A stretch of DNA of 64,000 nucleotides from Serratia proteamaculans. Lineage in GTDB: Bacteria; Pseudomonadota; Gammaproteobacteria; Enterobacterales; Enterobacteriaceae. How positions within the stretch are numbered: position 1 is the first letter of the stretch; each line of letters opens with the position of its first letter. Shown piece after piece: positions 31,601 through 40,163 of the stretch. The notes beneath the pieces are model-generated. The model was given only the letters and a program-made list of their open reading frames with translations. It made no database searches and had not been told where the DNA came from. Position numbers and translations under genes: made by a program. The stretch is from positions 496,001-560,000 of the forward strand of contig NZ_SWDE01000003.1 of NCBI RefSeq assembly GCF_013337185.1, written 5' to 3'.

Positions 31601-31628
31601 GCTCAGCGAGACGCTACTGAGCTTTTTT
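31601..31628 (+). terminator. csrA terminator
   Basis: GCTCAG (31601-31606) pairs with CTGAGC (31617-31622) before TTTTTT. A competing hairpin, GCGTCTCG (31591-31598) with CGAGACGC (31607-31614), uses overlapping bases, so two folds exclude each other. Confidence 0.75.
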
Positions 31629-31798
31629 GTGCCCCCTACAGACCTTCCTCTGACTTACCCTGTTAAATCTTCCTGCAGTTCCTCCCACTTTGTTTGCTGA
31701 TCCACTGTTATTGTCTGTTGATAAAACAATCTTTTTGACGTGAAATCGCCCATGTTGAGTGTGAATTGTGCAAACGCACATGAGATGGGAAAAATTGT

Positions 31799-31826
31799 TT
31801 GACTTAAAAGTCGGAGAAAGTAATAT
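31799..31826 (+). promoter_or_regulatory. promoter of tRNA-Ser/tRNA-Arg operon
   Basis: TTGACT (31799-31804), 16 bases, TAATAT (31821-31826), then a GC-rich discriminator (GTGCGCC). This is typical of stable-RNA promoters under stringent control and lies 65 bases before tRNA-Ser. Confidence 0.75.
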
Positions 31827-31890
31827 GTGCGCCACGCAGTGCCGATGAGCTTCTCCAAAGCAAGTTAGGCACAATTCGCAAGAAGCGTAT

Positions 31891-31983
31891 GGTGAGGTGG
31901 CCGAGAGGCTGAAGGCGCTCCCCTGCTAAGGGAGTATGCGGTCAAAAGCTGCATCCGGGGTTCGAATCCCCGCCTCACCGCCA
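31891..31983 (+). tRNA. serV: tRNA-Ser (anticodon GCU)
   Basis: 93 bases including the encoded CCA. Acceptor GGTGAGG pairs with CCTCACC, the anticodon loop reads CTGCTAA with GCT, and the long variable arm of serine tRNAs is present. Same position after csrA as serV in E. coli. Confidence 0.97.
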
Positions 31984-31986
31984 TTT

Positions 31987-32063
31987 GCATCCATAGCTCA
32001 GCTGGATAGAGTACTCGGCTACGAACCGAGCGGTCGGAGGTTCGAATCCTCCTGGATGCACCA
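31987..32063 (+). tRNA. tRNA-Arg (anticodon ACG), copy 1
   Basis: 77 bases with encoded CCA. Acceptor GCATCCA pairs with TGGATGC; the anticodon loop CTACGAA has ACG, which becomes ICG by TadA. It starts three bases after tRNA-Ser, so both come from one precursor. Confidence 0.97.
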
Positions 32064-32124
32064 TATTTTGCAGTATGGTGGGGTAGTAACAACGTACCAT
32101 ACGGTATCAAAAAAGAATTCCTGT

Positions 32125-32201
32125 GCATCCATAGCTCAGCTGGATAGAGTACTCGGCTACGAACCGAGCGGTCGGAGGTTCGAATCCTCCTGGATGCACC
32201 A
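32125..32201 (+). tRNA. tRNA-Arg (anticodon ACG), copy 2
   Basis: Identical in sequence to copy 1, 61 bases after it. Corresponds to the argV/argY/argZ/argQ tandem of E. coli. Confidence 0.97.
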
Positions 32202-32251
32202 TTCTTTCTGTCAAACTTGTTTCTTCAAGCAGACAAACCAAAAATAGTAAT

Positions 32252-32328
32252 GCATCCATAGCTCAGCTGGATAGAGTACTCGGCTACGAACCGAGCGGTC
32301 GGAGGTTCGAATCCTCCTGGATGCACCA
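32252..32328 (+). tRNA. tRNA-Arg (anticodon ACG), copy 3
   Basis: Identical to copies 1 and 2, 50 bases after copy 2. The next stretch holds a partial fourth copy of the 3' end. Confidence 0.97.
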
Positions 32329-32393
32329 TATTTTAAAGTAGTTATCTCTAAGTCTTCACTTTCAGATAGATACGAACTGGAAGGTCGCACGAA

Positions 32394-32467
32394 GGAGGAT
32401 AACGTTGCTTTAGCAACGGCCCGTAGGGCGAAGCGTTTACGCTGAGTAATCCTCCTGGATGCACCAT
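32394..32467 (+). repeat. cloverleaf-like element ending in a tRNA-Arg 3' end copy
   Basis: Bases 32448-32467 repeat the last 20 bases of the tRNA-Arg genes plus one base (AATCCTCCTGGATGCACCAT). Just upstream, GGAGGAT (32394-32400) pairs with ATCCTCC (32449-32455) and encloses three small hairpins: CGTTGC/GCAACG (32403-32418), GCCC/GGGC (32419-32429) and AGCG/CGCT (32432-32443). The outline is that of a cloverleaf, but there is no anticodon arm of normal size, so it is not a working tRNA. It resembles in principle the tRNA-end repeats (rtT) after tyrT in E. coli. An attachment-site scar is the other reading. Confidence 0.7.
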
Positions 32468-32471
32468 CTAA

Positions 32472-32497
32472 GAAAAACCCGCCTTGGCGGGTTTTTC
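32472..32497 (+). terminator. terminator of tRNA operon
   Basis: AAAAACCCGCC-TT-GGCGGGTTTTT, a perfect stem with A and T flanks, directly after the tRNA-end repeat. Confidence 0.9.
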
Positions 32498-32640
32498 GCT
32501 TTCTGGCATTCGGCGATACGCTGCTGTAATTCCATCATCTTTCCTCTTGCACACAGCACATTCCGCTATTACGCGATCAGCGACAACCCTCCGGCTTTAC
32601 GCTAAAGTAGTTTTCTTTCCTCAACGATCATGGAGTAACG

Positions 32641-33207
32641 ATGTACGACCGCTATCAGGGTCTTATTTTCGACATGGACGGCACCATTCTCGATACCGAG
32701 CCGACGCACCGAAAGGCGTGGCGTGAAGTGTTGTCCCGTTACGGTATGACGTTTGATGAGCCCGCGGTGATGGCGTTGAGCGGTTCTCCGACCTGGCGTA
32801 TTGCCCAGGCGATTATTGCCAGCCATCAGGCCGATCTTGATCCCCATCAGTTGGCTGCAGAGAAAACTCGTGCTGTTGAGGTGATGCTGCTGGACAGCGT
32901 ACAGCCCTTGCCGTTGATTGAGGTGGTGAAGGCCTACCATGGCCGCCGTCCCATGGCGGTGGGTACCGGTAGTGAGCACCGCATGGCAGAAGCTCTGCTG
33001 CGCCATCTGGGCCTGTTCCACTGCTTTGATGCGATCGTGGGCGCCGATGATGTGCAGCGTCACAAGCCGGAACCAGACACTTTCCTGCGCTGTGCCGAAC
33101 TGATTGGAGTACCGCCGGAGAAATGCGTGGTGTTTGAAGACGCAGATTTCGGCATCCAGGCGGCGAAAAGCGCCAATATGGCCGTGGTAGACGTTCGTAC
33201 GCTGTGA
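32641..33207 (+). CDS. yqaB: fructose-1-phosphate/6-phosphogluconate phosphatase YqaB
   Basis: 188 residues, HAD superfamily with a helical cap. Motif I is DMDGTILDTE (about 11-20, nucleophile Asp11), motif II GTGSE near 115, Lys in RHKPEPDTF near 141, and motif III VVFEDADFGIQAA near 162-174. Sugar-phosphate phosphatase of low specificity. As in E. coli it follows the tRNA-Arg cluster and overlaps yqaA by four bases. The 312 bases between tRNA copy 3 and this gene hold only the repeat and terminator described separately and a short promoter region. Confidence 0.93.
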   Translation: MYDRYQGLIFDMDGTILDTEPTHRKAWREVLSRYGMTFDEPAVMALSGSPTWRIAQAIIASHQADLDPHQLAAEKTRAVEVMLLDSVQPLPLIEVVKAYHGRRPMAVGTGSEHRMAEALLRHLGLFHCFDAIVGADDVQRHKPEPDTFLRCAELIGVPPEKCVVFEDADFGIQAAKSANMAVVDVRTL

Positions 33208-33632
33208 GTAGTACGCTGGCCGTGATGTCGTTATTCGGCGGCAGCTTTCTCAGTGCGACGTTGCTGCCGGGAAATTCAGAAATTATTTTGGTCGCCTTGC
33301 TGACCAACAGCCGTGTCTCACCGGAGTTACTGGTGCTGGCCGCGACGTTGGGCAATACGCTCGGTGGGCTGACCAATGTCATTATCGGGCGCCTGTTACC
33401 GGCGTTGAAACCACAGCGAGGGCTGGATACAGCGCTTGGGTGGATGCAACGCTTCGGCCCGGCTGCGCTGTTGCTCAGTTGGGTACCGGTAGTGGGCGAT
33501 TTATTGTGCGTGTTGGCAGGCTGGCTGCGCATGCCCTGGGGCCCTGTTACGCTATTTCTGTGTATCGGAAAGGCGCTGCGTTACATCATTTTGACTATGA
33601 TAACGCTACAGGGAATGGCCTGGTGGCATTAA
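33204..33632 (+). CDS. yqaA: YqaA, DedA-like inner membrane protein
   Basis: 142 residues from a GTG start inside the yqaB stop (GTGA). Hydrophobic with about four membrane segments; the SATLLPGNSEIILVAL start and LLSWVPVVGDLLCVLAGWLRM region match the SNARE-associated/DedA-type family and E. coli YqaA of the same length. Cellular role is not established. Translational coupling to yqaB is clear. Confidence 0.92.
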   Translation: MSSTLAVMSLFGGSFLSATLLPGNSEIILVALLTNSRVSPELLVLAATLGNTLGGLTNVIIGRLLPALKPQRGLDTALGWMQRFGPAALLLSWVPVVGDLLCVLAGWLRMPWGPVTLFLCIGKALRYIILTMITLQGMAWWH

Positions 33633-33714
33633 CGACGTGAATATAACTCAATATTCTCTCGGGTGCAGATTCAGTATGCTTACGAGTTCTTGTTTTTAGA
33701 AGCGGGAGGTCAAT

Positions 33715-35277
33715 TTGATCCCGGACGTATCCCAGGCGCTTTCTTGGTTGGAAGCCCATCCCCATGCATTAAAAGGCATTCGTCGCGGCATTGAGCGTGA
33801 AACGTTGCGCGTCACCGAAGACGGAAAGCTGGCAACAACCGGGCATCCGGAAAAATTGGGGGCGGCATTAACGCACCACTGGATAACCACAGACTTTGCC
33901 GAGGCGCTGTTAGAATTTATTACGCCGGTTGATGACAATCTCGATCACCTGCTGACGTTCTTGCGCGATATTCATCGTCACGTAGCGCGTAATCTGGGTG
34001 AGGAGCGCATGTGGCCGCTCAGTATGCCGTGCTTTATTGAAGCCGAGCAGGACATTGAACTGGCGCAGTTCGGCTCGTCGAATATTGGCCGCATGAAGAC
34101 GTTATACCGCGAAGGGTTGAAGAACCGTTACGGCGCGCTGATGCAGACCATTTCTGGCGTGCACTACAACTTTTCCCTGCCGCTGGAGTTCTGGCAGGCA
34201 TGGGCCGGCGTTAAAGATGCCGAAAGCGGTAAGGAACAGATTTCAGCGGGCTATTTCCGTCTGATCCGCAACTATTATCGTTTTGGCTGGGTGATCCCGT
34301 ATCTGTTCGGCGCATCGCCGGCGATCTGTTCCTCGTTCCTGAAAGGGCGTGAGACCTCGTTGCCATTTGAGCGAACCGAGCAAGGGATGTGTTATCTGCC
34401 GTATGCCACTTCGCTACGGTTGAGTGACCTGGGTTACACCAATAAATCACAAAGCAATCTGGGCATTACCTTCAACGACCTGCAAAGCTATGTTGAAGGC
34501 CTGAAGCGGGCGATTGTTACGCCTTCGGAGGAGTTTGCCAAATTAGGTGTGAAAGATGGCGATCGTCATCTGCAGTTGAACAGTAACGTGCTGCAGATCG
34601 AAAACGAACTCTATGCGCCGATCCGACCGAAGCGGGTGACTAAAAGCGGTGAGACACCGTCAGATGCGTTGCTGCGCGGCGGTATCGAATACATCGAGGT
34701 TCGCTCGCTGGACATCAACCCGTTCTCGCCAATCGGCGTGGATGCGGTGCAGGCACGTTTCCTGGACCTGTTCCTGGTATGGTGTGTGTTGGCCGATGCA
34801 CCGGAGATGAGCAGTGATGAATTGCTCTGCACGCGCAAAAACTGGAACCGGGTGATCCTCGAAGGGCGTAAACCGGGCCAGACCATTGGCATCGGTTGTG
34901 ATGACAGCCGTGAGCCGTTGGCAAAAGTAGGCAAAGCCTTGTTTGACGATTTGCGCCGCGTGGCAGAAGTGTTGGATAGTGAAGCGGGCGATCGCCAGTA
35001 TCAGCAAGTGTGTGACGAACTGGTTGCAGCGTTTGACGATCCGGAGCTGACGTTCTCGGCCCGCATCCTGAAAGCGATGAAGGAAGAGGGTACCGGGCGT
35101 GTGGGTCTGCAATTGGCTGAGCAATACCGTCAGATGCTGATTGAAGAGCCGTTGGAAATCCTGACTGAAGCCGAGCTGGCGAAGGAGCAGGAAGCCTCAT
35201 GGCAGCGTCAACGCAACATAGAAGCCAGTGATACGCTAAGCTTTGAAGAGTTCCTGAAGCTACATGGCGGGAGCTGA
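33715..35277 (+). CDS. gshA: glutamate-cysteine ligase
   Basis: 520 residues from a TTG start. E. coli gshA also starts with TTG at the same codon (MIPDVSQAL), and a good GGGAGGT site lies before it, so the weak start seems conserved and keeps expression low. GshA makes gamma-glutamylcysteine, the first step of glutathione synthesis. Family blocks visible include [43 protein letters not shown] and [16 protein letters not shown]. Confidence 0.97.
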   Translation: MIPDVSQALSWLEAHPHALKGIRRGIERETLRVTEDGKLATTGHPEKLGAALTHHWITTDFAEALLEFITPVDDNLDHLLTFLRDIHRHVARNLGEERMWPLSMPCFIEAEQDIELAQFGSSNIGRMKTLYREGLKNRYGALMQTISGVHYNFSLPLEFWQAWAGVKDAESGKEQISAGYFRLIRNYYRFGWVIPYLFGASPAICSSFLKGRETSLPFERTEQGMCYLPYATSLRLSDLGYTNKSQSNLGITFNDLQSYVEGLKRAIVTPSEEFAKLGVKDGDRHLQLNSNVLQIENELYAPIRPKRVTKSGETPSDALLRGGIEYIEVRSLDINPFSPIGVDAVQARFLDLFLVWCVLADAPEMSSDELLCTRKNWNRVILEGRKPGQTIGIGCDDSREPLAKVGKALFDDLRRVAEVLDSEAGDRQYQQVCDELVAAFDDPELTFSARILKAMKEEGTGRVGLQLAEQYRQMLIEEPLEILTEAELAKEQEASWQRQRNIEASDTLSFEEFLKLHGGS

Positions 35278-35282
35278 AAAAG

Positions 35283-35355
35283 AAAAAGGCCACATCAATG
35301 TGGCCAAATATGCATCTCTGATGACAGGGATGATGATAACAAATGCGCGTCTTTC
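35283..35355 (-). ncRNA. micA: small RNA MicA
   Basis: Between gshA and luxS on the minus strand, as in E. coli. The 5' end reads GAAAGACGCGCATTTGTTAT (35355 downward), identical to the E. coli seed region that pairs with the ompA ribosome site. The 3' end is a GGCCACA/TGTGGCC terminator stem (35288-35305) followed by TTTTTCTTTTT. Length about 73 nt. MicA works with Hfq to shut off ompA and other envelope mRNAs under envelope stress. Confidence 0.93.
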
Positions 35356-35361
35356 ACATAT

Positions 35362-35390
35362 TCAGACTCGCTGAGTTAGAAAAGGTTTCC
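35362..35390 (-). promoter_or_regulatory. sigma-E promoter of micA
   Basis: On the minus strand GGAAACC (35390-35384), a 17-base spacer and TCTGA (35366-35362), about six bases before the MicA 5' end. This fits the sigma-E consensus GGAAC / TCTGA and the known sigma-E control of micA. Confidence 0.85.
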
Positions 35391-35443
35391 TGGATAGATA
35401 AAAAAGTTTCGAAATAAATACTCTTTTACGAGGAGGTAACGAA

Positions 35444-35959
35444 ATGCCACTGCTGGATAGCTTCACCGTAGACCATACCCGCATGGCAGCCCCGGCTGTC
35501 CGCGTTGCGAAAACCATGAAAACTCCTCATGGCGATACCATCACCGTATTCGATCTGCGCTTTTGCCGCCCGAATCTGGAAGTGATGCCTGAGCGTGGCA
35601 TCCATACGCTGGAACACCTGTTTGCAGGCTTCATGCGTGACCATCTGAATGGCCAGGGCGTTGAGATTATCGATATCTCCCCGATGGGATGCCGTACCGG
35701 CTTCTACATGAGCCTGATTGGCGTGCCGGAAGAGCAGCGTGTTGCCGATGCGTGGAAAGCGGCGATGGGTGACGTGTTGAAAGTGACCGATCAGCGTAAA
35801 ATTCCTGAACTCAATGAGTTCCAGTGCGGTACTTACCACATGCACTCGCTGGAAGAAGCACAGGAAATCGCCAAGCACATTCTTGATCACGACGTGGTAG
35901 TGAACCACAACGAAGAGCTGGCGCTGCCGAAAGAGAAGCTGCAGGAACTGCATATCTAG
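35444..35959 (+). CDS. luxS: S-ribosylhomocysteine lyase (autoinducer-2 synthesis)
   Basis: 171 residues, as in E. coli. LuxS splits S-ribosylhomocysteine to homocysteine and DPD, the AI-2 precursor. Metal ligands His54 and His58 in [11 protein letters not shown] and the cysteine in [12 protein letters not shown] are present, as is RTGFYMSL. A very strong AGGAGGT site precedes the ATG. It is divergent from micA. Confidence 0.97.
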   Translation: MPLLDSFTVDHTRMAAPAVRVAKTMKTPHGDTITVFDLRFCRPNLEVMPERGIHTLEHLFAGFMRDHLNGQGVEIIDISPMGCRTGFYMSLIGVPEEQRVADAWKAAMGDVLKVTDQRKIPELNEFQCGTYHMHSLEEAQEIAKHILDHDVVVNHNEELALPKEKLQELHI

Positions 35960-35981
35960 TTCGTCACCTGGCTACAGCGAT

Positions 35982-36012
35982 AAAAAAAGACGCGATGTTC
36001 GCGTCTTTTTTC
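35982..36012. terminator. bidirectional terminator luxS / corB
   Basis: Seven A, GACGCG-ATGTT-CGCGTC, six T between the convergent genes luxS and corB. Confidence 0.9.
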
Positions 36013-36027
36013 CTTTCTGGTGGGCTG

Positions 36028-37317
36028 TCAGTGTTGTTGAACGCTCGATTGCAGCGATTTTATCGGCGTGACCCGCACCTGTTTGATCATGTTGTCCTGG
36101 ACGTCAAGGATATCAACGTCGTAATGGCCAACCCGGACCCGGGTGCCCACCTCAGGGATCTCTTCGAGCTCTTCCAGCAGCATGCCGTTAATGGTACGTG
36201 CATCGGCGGCCGGTAGTGTCCAGTTGAATGCCTTGTTTAACTCGCGCACGTTGGCAGTACCGTCGATCAGGACTGAGCCGTCGCTTTGCGGATTGACCTC
36301 TTCCGCCAGCGTTGGTGACATGGAGGTGGTGAAATCACCGACGATTTCTTCCAGGATATCTTCGACTGTCACCAGCCCCTGAATATCACCGTATTCGTCC
36401 ACCACGATGCTGACTTTCTCTTTGTTGCGCTGGAACTTCACCAGCTGAACGTTGAGCGGGGTGCCTTCAGGCACGTAGTAAATCTCGTCGGCGGCGCGCA
36501 GCAGATTCTCTTTGTTGAACTCTTTCTTCTCGGTCATCAGGCGGTAGGCTTCACGTACCCGCAGCATGCCGATGGCATCATCCAGTGAGCCTCGGTATAG
36601 CACGATGCGGCCGTGCGGCGAGTGGGTGAGCTGGCGCATGATCGACTTCCAGTCGTCGTTGACATCGATACCGACGATTTCGTTGCGGGGTACCATAATG
36701 TCGTCGACCGTCACCTTCTCCAGATCCAGCACGGAAATCAACATGTCCTGATTGCGTCGAGAAATCTGTGAGTGGGATTCATTAACGATGGTGCGCAACT
36801 CGTCCTTGCTGACGGCATCGCTGACTCGCACGTTGGTGTGGATGCCGAACAGCCGTAAGACCAGCGTGGTGATGCCATTAAGCAGCCACACCAGCGGGAA
36901 CATCACTTTCTGCAGCGGTGCCAGTAAAACGCTGCTGGGGAAGGCGATGCGCTCCGGATATAACGCGGCGAAGGTTTTCGGCAGCACTTCGGCGAACAAC
37001 AGTACGGCAAAGGTCAGGATACCGGTGGCGATAGCGACGCCCAAATCGCCATACAGGCGCATACCGACAATGGTTGCCAGCGCCGAGGCGAGAATGTTGA
37101 CCAGATTATTGCCGATCAGCACCAGGCCGATCAGACGATCCGGTTTTTGCAGTAGCTTCTCGACCCGGCGAGCAGAGCGGTTGCCCTGCTTGGAGAGATG
37201 ACGGAGACGATAGCGGTTTAGCGTCATCATGCCGGTTTCGGATGCTGAGAAGTAAGCGGAAACCACGATCATAACCACCAGGATAATGATCAGGGTCCCT
37301 GTCGAAACGTGCTCCAA
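36028..37317 (-). CDS. corB: CNNM/CBS-domain membrane protein CorB (YfjD)
   Basis: 429 residues. An N-terminal DUF21/CNNM membrane part with about four segments and the ASETGMMTLNRYR motif (1-180), a pair of CBS domains (about 190-325, e.g. VDDIMVPRNEIVGID and IVVDEYGDIQGLVTVEDILEEIVG), and a C-terminal CorC_HlyC domain. The family is tied to magnesium and cobalt transport or resistance. It lies in tandem with ypjD on the minus strand, as in E. coli. Confidence 0.93.
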   Translation of the reverse strand: MEHVSTGTLIIILVVMIVVSAYFSASETGMMTLNRYRLRHLSKQGNRSARRVEKLLQKPDRLIGLVLIGNNLVNILASALATIVGMRLYGDLGVAIATGILTFAVLLFAEVLPKTFAALYPERIAFPSSVLLAPLQKVMFPLVWLLNGITTLVLRLFGIHTNVRVSDAVSKDELRTIVNESHSQISRRNQDMLISVLDLEKVTVDDIMVPRNEIVGIDVNDDWKSIMRQLTHSPHGRIVLYRGSLDDAIGMLRVREAYRLMTEKKEFNKENLLRAADEIYYVPEGTPLNVQLVKFQRNKEKVSIVVDEYGDIQGLVTVEDILEEIVGDFTTSMSPTLAEEVNPQSDGSVLIDGTANVRELNKAFNWTLPAADARTINGMLLEELEEIPEVGTRVRVGHYDVDILDVQDNMIKQVRVTPIKSLQSSVQQH

Positions 37318-37357
37318 CGCGGTATTCCTTATGTATGGAGAAAGATAGCCAGAGGGC

Positions 37358-38149
37358 TTAGCGAACCATCACTTGCTGGATCAGACGGCTGCCGAAGTAG
37401 GCCAGGGTTAGCAGAAAGGCGCCGGCAAAGCTGAACCACACGACACGGCGACCACGCCAGCCTTCATGGTAATGGCCCCACAGCAAAACGATATAGACAA
37501 ACCATGCCATGATCGACAGGACGGCCTTGTGCACGTTTTCTTTGCTGAACAGGTTATCCATATACAGCAGGCCGGTGCACAGTGTAAGCGTCAGCAGCAC
37601 GACCCCGATCTGGGTGATGTGGAACATTTTGCGTTCGATGCTCATCAGCGGCGGCATATCGGCGCTGAAGGACAGCTTTTTGTTTTTCAGCAGATAGTCC
37701 AGCCAGGCCAGTTGCAGCGCATACAGCGCCGCAATAATCAGCGTGGCGTAGGAAAACAGCGCCAGGCCAATGTGCACCATCAGTTCCGGGCTGGCTTCCA
37801 GATGGGTAATAAATTCACCTGGCATAAAGCTGGCGAAGGCCAGATTGATCATCGCGAAGCTGTAAACAATCGGCAGCAGGAACCAGCCACGATCGCGTGA
37901 GGCGACGAAGGTCATGACCGAACAGATGATCAGACTGACTATCGAGCCGATGTTCAACAGGCTGAGATTTTGTCCGGCACTGACGTCAAAAATACGCTGC
38001 TGCAGAGCGATGGCGTGGCAAACCAGTGCCACCACCGCCGAGACGAGAGCAAGCCGACGGTATGCGCTGTTCTTCCGCAACAAGCTGGGAATAATCAGTC
38101 CAAGGCTGAGCAGGTAGGCGATCAAAGCCACAATGGAGAAAACTGGCAT
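37358..38149 (-). CDS. ypjD: inner membrane protein YpjD (cytochrome c assembly-like)
   Basis: 263 residues from the ATG at 38149 (MPVFSIVALIAYLLSLG), the length of E. coli YpjD. The open frame reaches further upstream, but that part runs through the ffh promoter region and is not conserved. Eight hydrophobic segments with a cytochrome c assembly (CcmC/CcsA-like) fold including WAFVYIVLLWGHY-type segment near 215. Physiological role open, linked with corB in magnesium/cobalt homeostasis by position. Confidence 0.9.
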   Translation of the reverse strand: MPVFSIVALIAYLLSLGLIIPSLLRKNSAYRRLALVSAVVALVCHAIALQQRIFDVSAGQNLSLLNIGSIVSLIICSVMTFVASRDRGWFLLPIVYSFAMINLAFASFMPGEFITHLEASPELMVHIGLALFSYATLIIAALYALQLAWLDYLLKNKKLSFSADMPPLMSIERKMFHITQIGVVLLTLTLCTGLLYMDNLFSKENVHKAVLSIMAWFVYIVLLWGHYHEGWRGRRVVWFSFAGAFLLTLAYFGSRLIQQVMVR

Positions 38150-38318
38150 AGCGTTTAATTTTGCTTCGGCGTGGTGAATGGGATTGTCAGTATAGCGTTG
38201 AGCGCGTCCCACTCCAACCGATCTCCAACGCTGAGGCAGAGATCCTTTTCGCTTCGTGTTATCATCGCCGTAATTATGTCGCCAGAGCGGCCTGTTATTA
38301 CACGTTGAGCAAGAGACG

Positions 38319-39680
38319 ATGTTTGAAAATTTAACCGATCGTTTGTCGCGCACCCTGCGCAATATCAGCGGCCGTGGGCGGCTGACCGAAGAAAATATCA
38401 AGGAAACCCTGCGTGAAGTGCGCATGGCATTGCTGGAAGCGGACGTTGCGCTGCCGGTGGTGCGGGACTTTATCAATCGCGTAAAAGAAAGCGCGGTAGG
38501 CCATGAAGTCAACAAAAGCCTGACGCCGGGGCAAGAGTTTGTAAAAATCGTCAAGAGCGAGCTGATTGCCGCGATGGGCGAAGTGAACACCGAGCTGAAC
38601 CTGGCGGCGCAACCGCCGGCAGTGGTGCTGATGGCGGGCCTGCAGGGCGCCGGTAAAACCACCAGCGTCGCCAAGCTCGGCAAGTTCCTGAAGGAAAAAC
38701 AGAAGAAAAAAGTGTTGGTGGTTTCCGCTGACGTTTATCGCCCAGCGGCGATCAAACAGTTGGAAACGCTGGCGGAAAGTGTCGGCATCGATTTCTTTCC
38801 GTCCGATGTTAAAGACAAGCCAATCGACATCGTTAACCGTGCACTGCAACAGGCCAAGCTGAAATTCTACGATGTTCTGATCGTCGATACCGCCGGCCGT
38901 TTGCACGTTGACGAAGCGATGATGGACGAGATCAAACAGGTGCACGCGGCGATCAAGCCGGTGGAAACCCTGTTTGTGGTCGACGCCATGACCGGTCAGG
39001 ATGCGGCCAACACCGCCAAGGCCTTTAACGAAGCGCTGCCGCTGACCGGCGTGGTGCTGACCAAGGTCGATGGTGACGCGCGCGGCGGTGCTGCGCTGTC
39101 TATCCGTCACATTACCGGCAAACCGATTAAATTCCTCGGCGTGGGCGAGAAAACCGAAGCGCTGGAGCCATTCCATCCGGACCGCGTGGCATCGCGCATT
39201 CTCGGCATGGGCGACGTACTGTCGCTGATCGAAGATATCGAAAGCAAAGTTGACCGCGAACAGGCGGAAAAACTGGCTAACAAGCTGAAGAAGGGCGACG
39301 GTTTCGATCTGACCGATTTCCTGGAACAGCTCAAGCAGATGCGTAACATGGGCGGTATGGCCAGCATGCTGAGCAAACTGCCCGGTGCCGGCCAACTGCC
39401 GGACAATGTGAAATCGCAGATGGACGACAAGGTTTTGGTGCGCATGGAGGCGATGATCAACTCGATGACGCTCAAAGAGCGCGCCAAACCGGAAATCATC
39501 AAAGGTTCGCGCAAGCGACGTATTGCGGTGGGTTCCGGCATGCAGGTGCAAGATGTTAACCGCTTGTTAAAGCAGTTCGACGACATGCAACGCATGATGA
39601 AAAAGATGAAGAAAGGCGGAATGGCGAAGATGATGCGTGGCATGAAAGGTATGATGCCGCCGGGCTTCCCAGGTCGCTGA
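38319..39680 (+). CDS. ffh: signal recognition particle protein Ffh
   Basis: 453 residues as in E. coli. Ffh binds 4.5S RNA and signal sequences and targets proteins to FtsY. NG GTPase: G1 GLQGAGKTTS (about 107-116), DTAGR, TKVDGD; then a methionine-rich M domain with the RNA-binding GSGMQVQDVNRLLKQF (about 405-420) and a Met/Gly/Lys C-terminus. Divergent from ypjD, upstream of rpsP. Confidence 0.97.
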   Translation: MFENLTDRLSRTLRNISGRGRLTEENIKETLREVRMALLEADVALPVVRDFINRVKESAVGHEVNKSLTPGQEFVKIVKSELIAAMGEVNTELNLAAQPPAVVLMAGLQGAGKTTSVAKLGKFLKEKQKKKVLVVSADVYRPAAIKQLETLAESVGIDFFPSDVKDKPIDIVNRALQQAKLKFYDVLIVDTAGRLHVDEAMMDEIKQVHAAIKPVETLFVVDAMTGQDAANTAKAFNEALPLTGVVLTKVDGDARGGAALSIRHITGKPIKFLGVGEKTEALEPFHPDRVASRILGMGDVLSLIEDIESKVDREQAEKLANKLKKGDGFDLTDFLEQLKQMRNMGGMASMLSKLPGAGQLPDNVKSQMDDKVLVRMEAMINSMTLKERAKPEIIKGSRKRRIAVGSGMQVQDVNRLLKQFDDMQRMMKKMKKGGMAKMMRGMKGMMPPGFPGR

Positions 39681-39841
39681 CAGCCGCTTGCCCTCTGGGG
39701 TGAGCCTGTTTAAGCATTTGCCGTTCGCGGTGAAAACCGCCCGAAATATTACTGGCGAAAAAAAGTAGTTGACGACGATCTACGCTTTCGATTGCTTTTT
39801 GCGCCAAAATGAGTAAAATTTTCGGGCTTTTTATATTGCAA

Positions 39842-39878
39842 CCGGGCCCCGTTCCCTCAATGGGGCCCGGCTGTTTTA
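39842..39878 (+). promoter_or_regulatory. terminator-like hairpin in rpsP leader
   Basis: CCGGGCCCC / GGGGCCCGG, a perfect 9-bp GC stem with an 11-base loop, followed by CTGTTTTATT, 18 bases before the rpsP start region. It could end ffh transcription or attenuate the ribosomal operon. A sigma-70 promoter for rpsP probably lies in the bases 39765-39835 before it. Confidence 0.65.
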
Positions 39879-39896
39879 TTAACTAAAGAGGATGTT

Positions 39897-40145
39897 ATGG
39901 TAACAATTCGTTTGGCACGTGGCGGCGCAAAAAAGCGTCCGTTCTATCAAGTAGTAGTGACCGACAGCCGCAATGCTCGTGATGGTCGTTTCATCGAGCG
40001 CGTAGGCTTCTTCAACCCGATCGCATCTGGTCAGGCTGAAGCACTGCGTCTGGACCTGGACCGCATCGAACATTGGGTCGGCCTGGGTGCAACTGTTTCT
40101 GATCGCGTTCACGCGCTGATCAAAGACGCTAAGAAAGCAGCTTAA
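39897..40145 (+). CDS. rpsP: ribosomal protein S16
   Basis: 82 residues, the E. coli length, starting [26 protein letters not shown]. First gene of the rpsP-rimM-trmD-rplS operon. Binds 16S rRNA early in 30S assembly. AAAGAGGATG ribosome site. Confidence 0.98.
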   Translation: MVTIRLARGGAKKRPFYQVVVTDSRNARDGRFIERVGFFNPIASGQAEALRLDLDRIEHWVGLGATVSDRVHALIKDAKKAA

Positions 40146-40163
40146 TCTGTCGCGGTGGTGGCA

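Noticed and set aside
31936-32247. 103-residue open frame with repeated [17 protein letters not shown] segments
   Set aside because: It is the translation of tRNA-Ser and two tRNA-Arg genes; the peptide repeat only mirrors the identical tRNAs.
31987-32467. Regular 77-base repeats with 50-61-base spacers, array-like
   Set aside because: The repeats are full tRNA-Arg genes with anticodon ACG and encoded CCA, not a CRISPR array. No CRISPR repeat was seen in the window.
38331-39551. 406-residue open frame antisense to ffh
   Set aside because: Full overlap with the strongly conserved ffh, no ribosome site, His/Gln/Phe-rich composition typical of antisense shadow frames.
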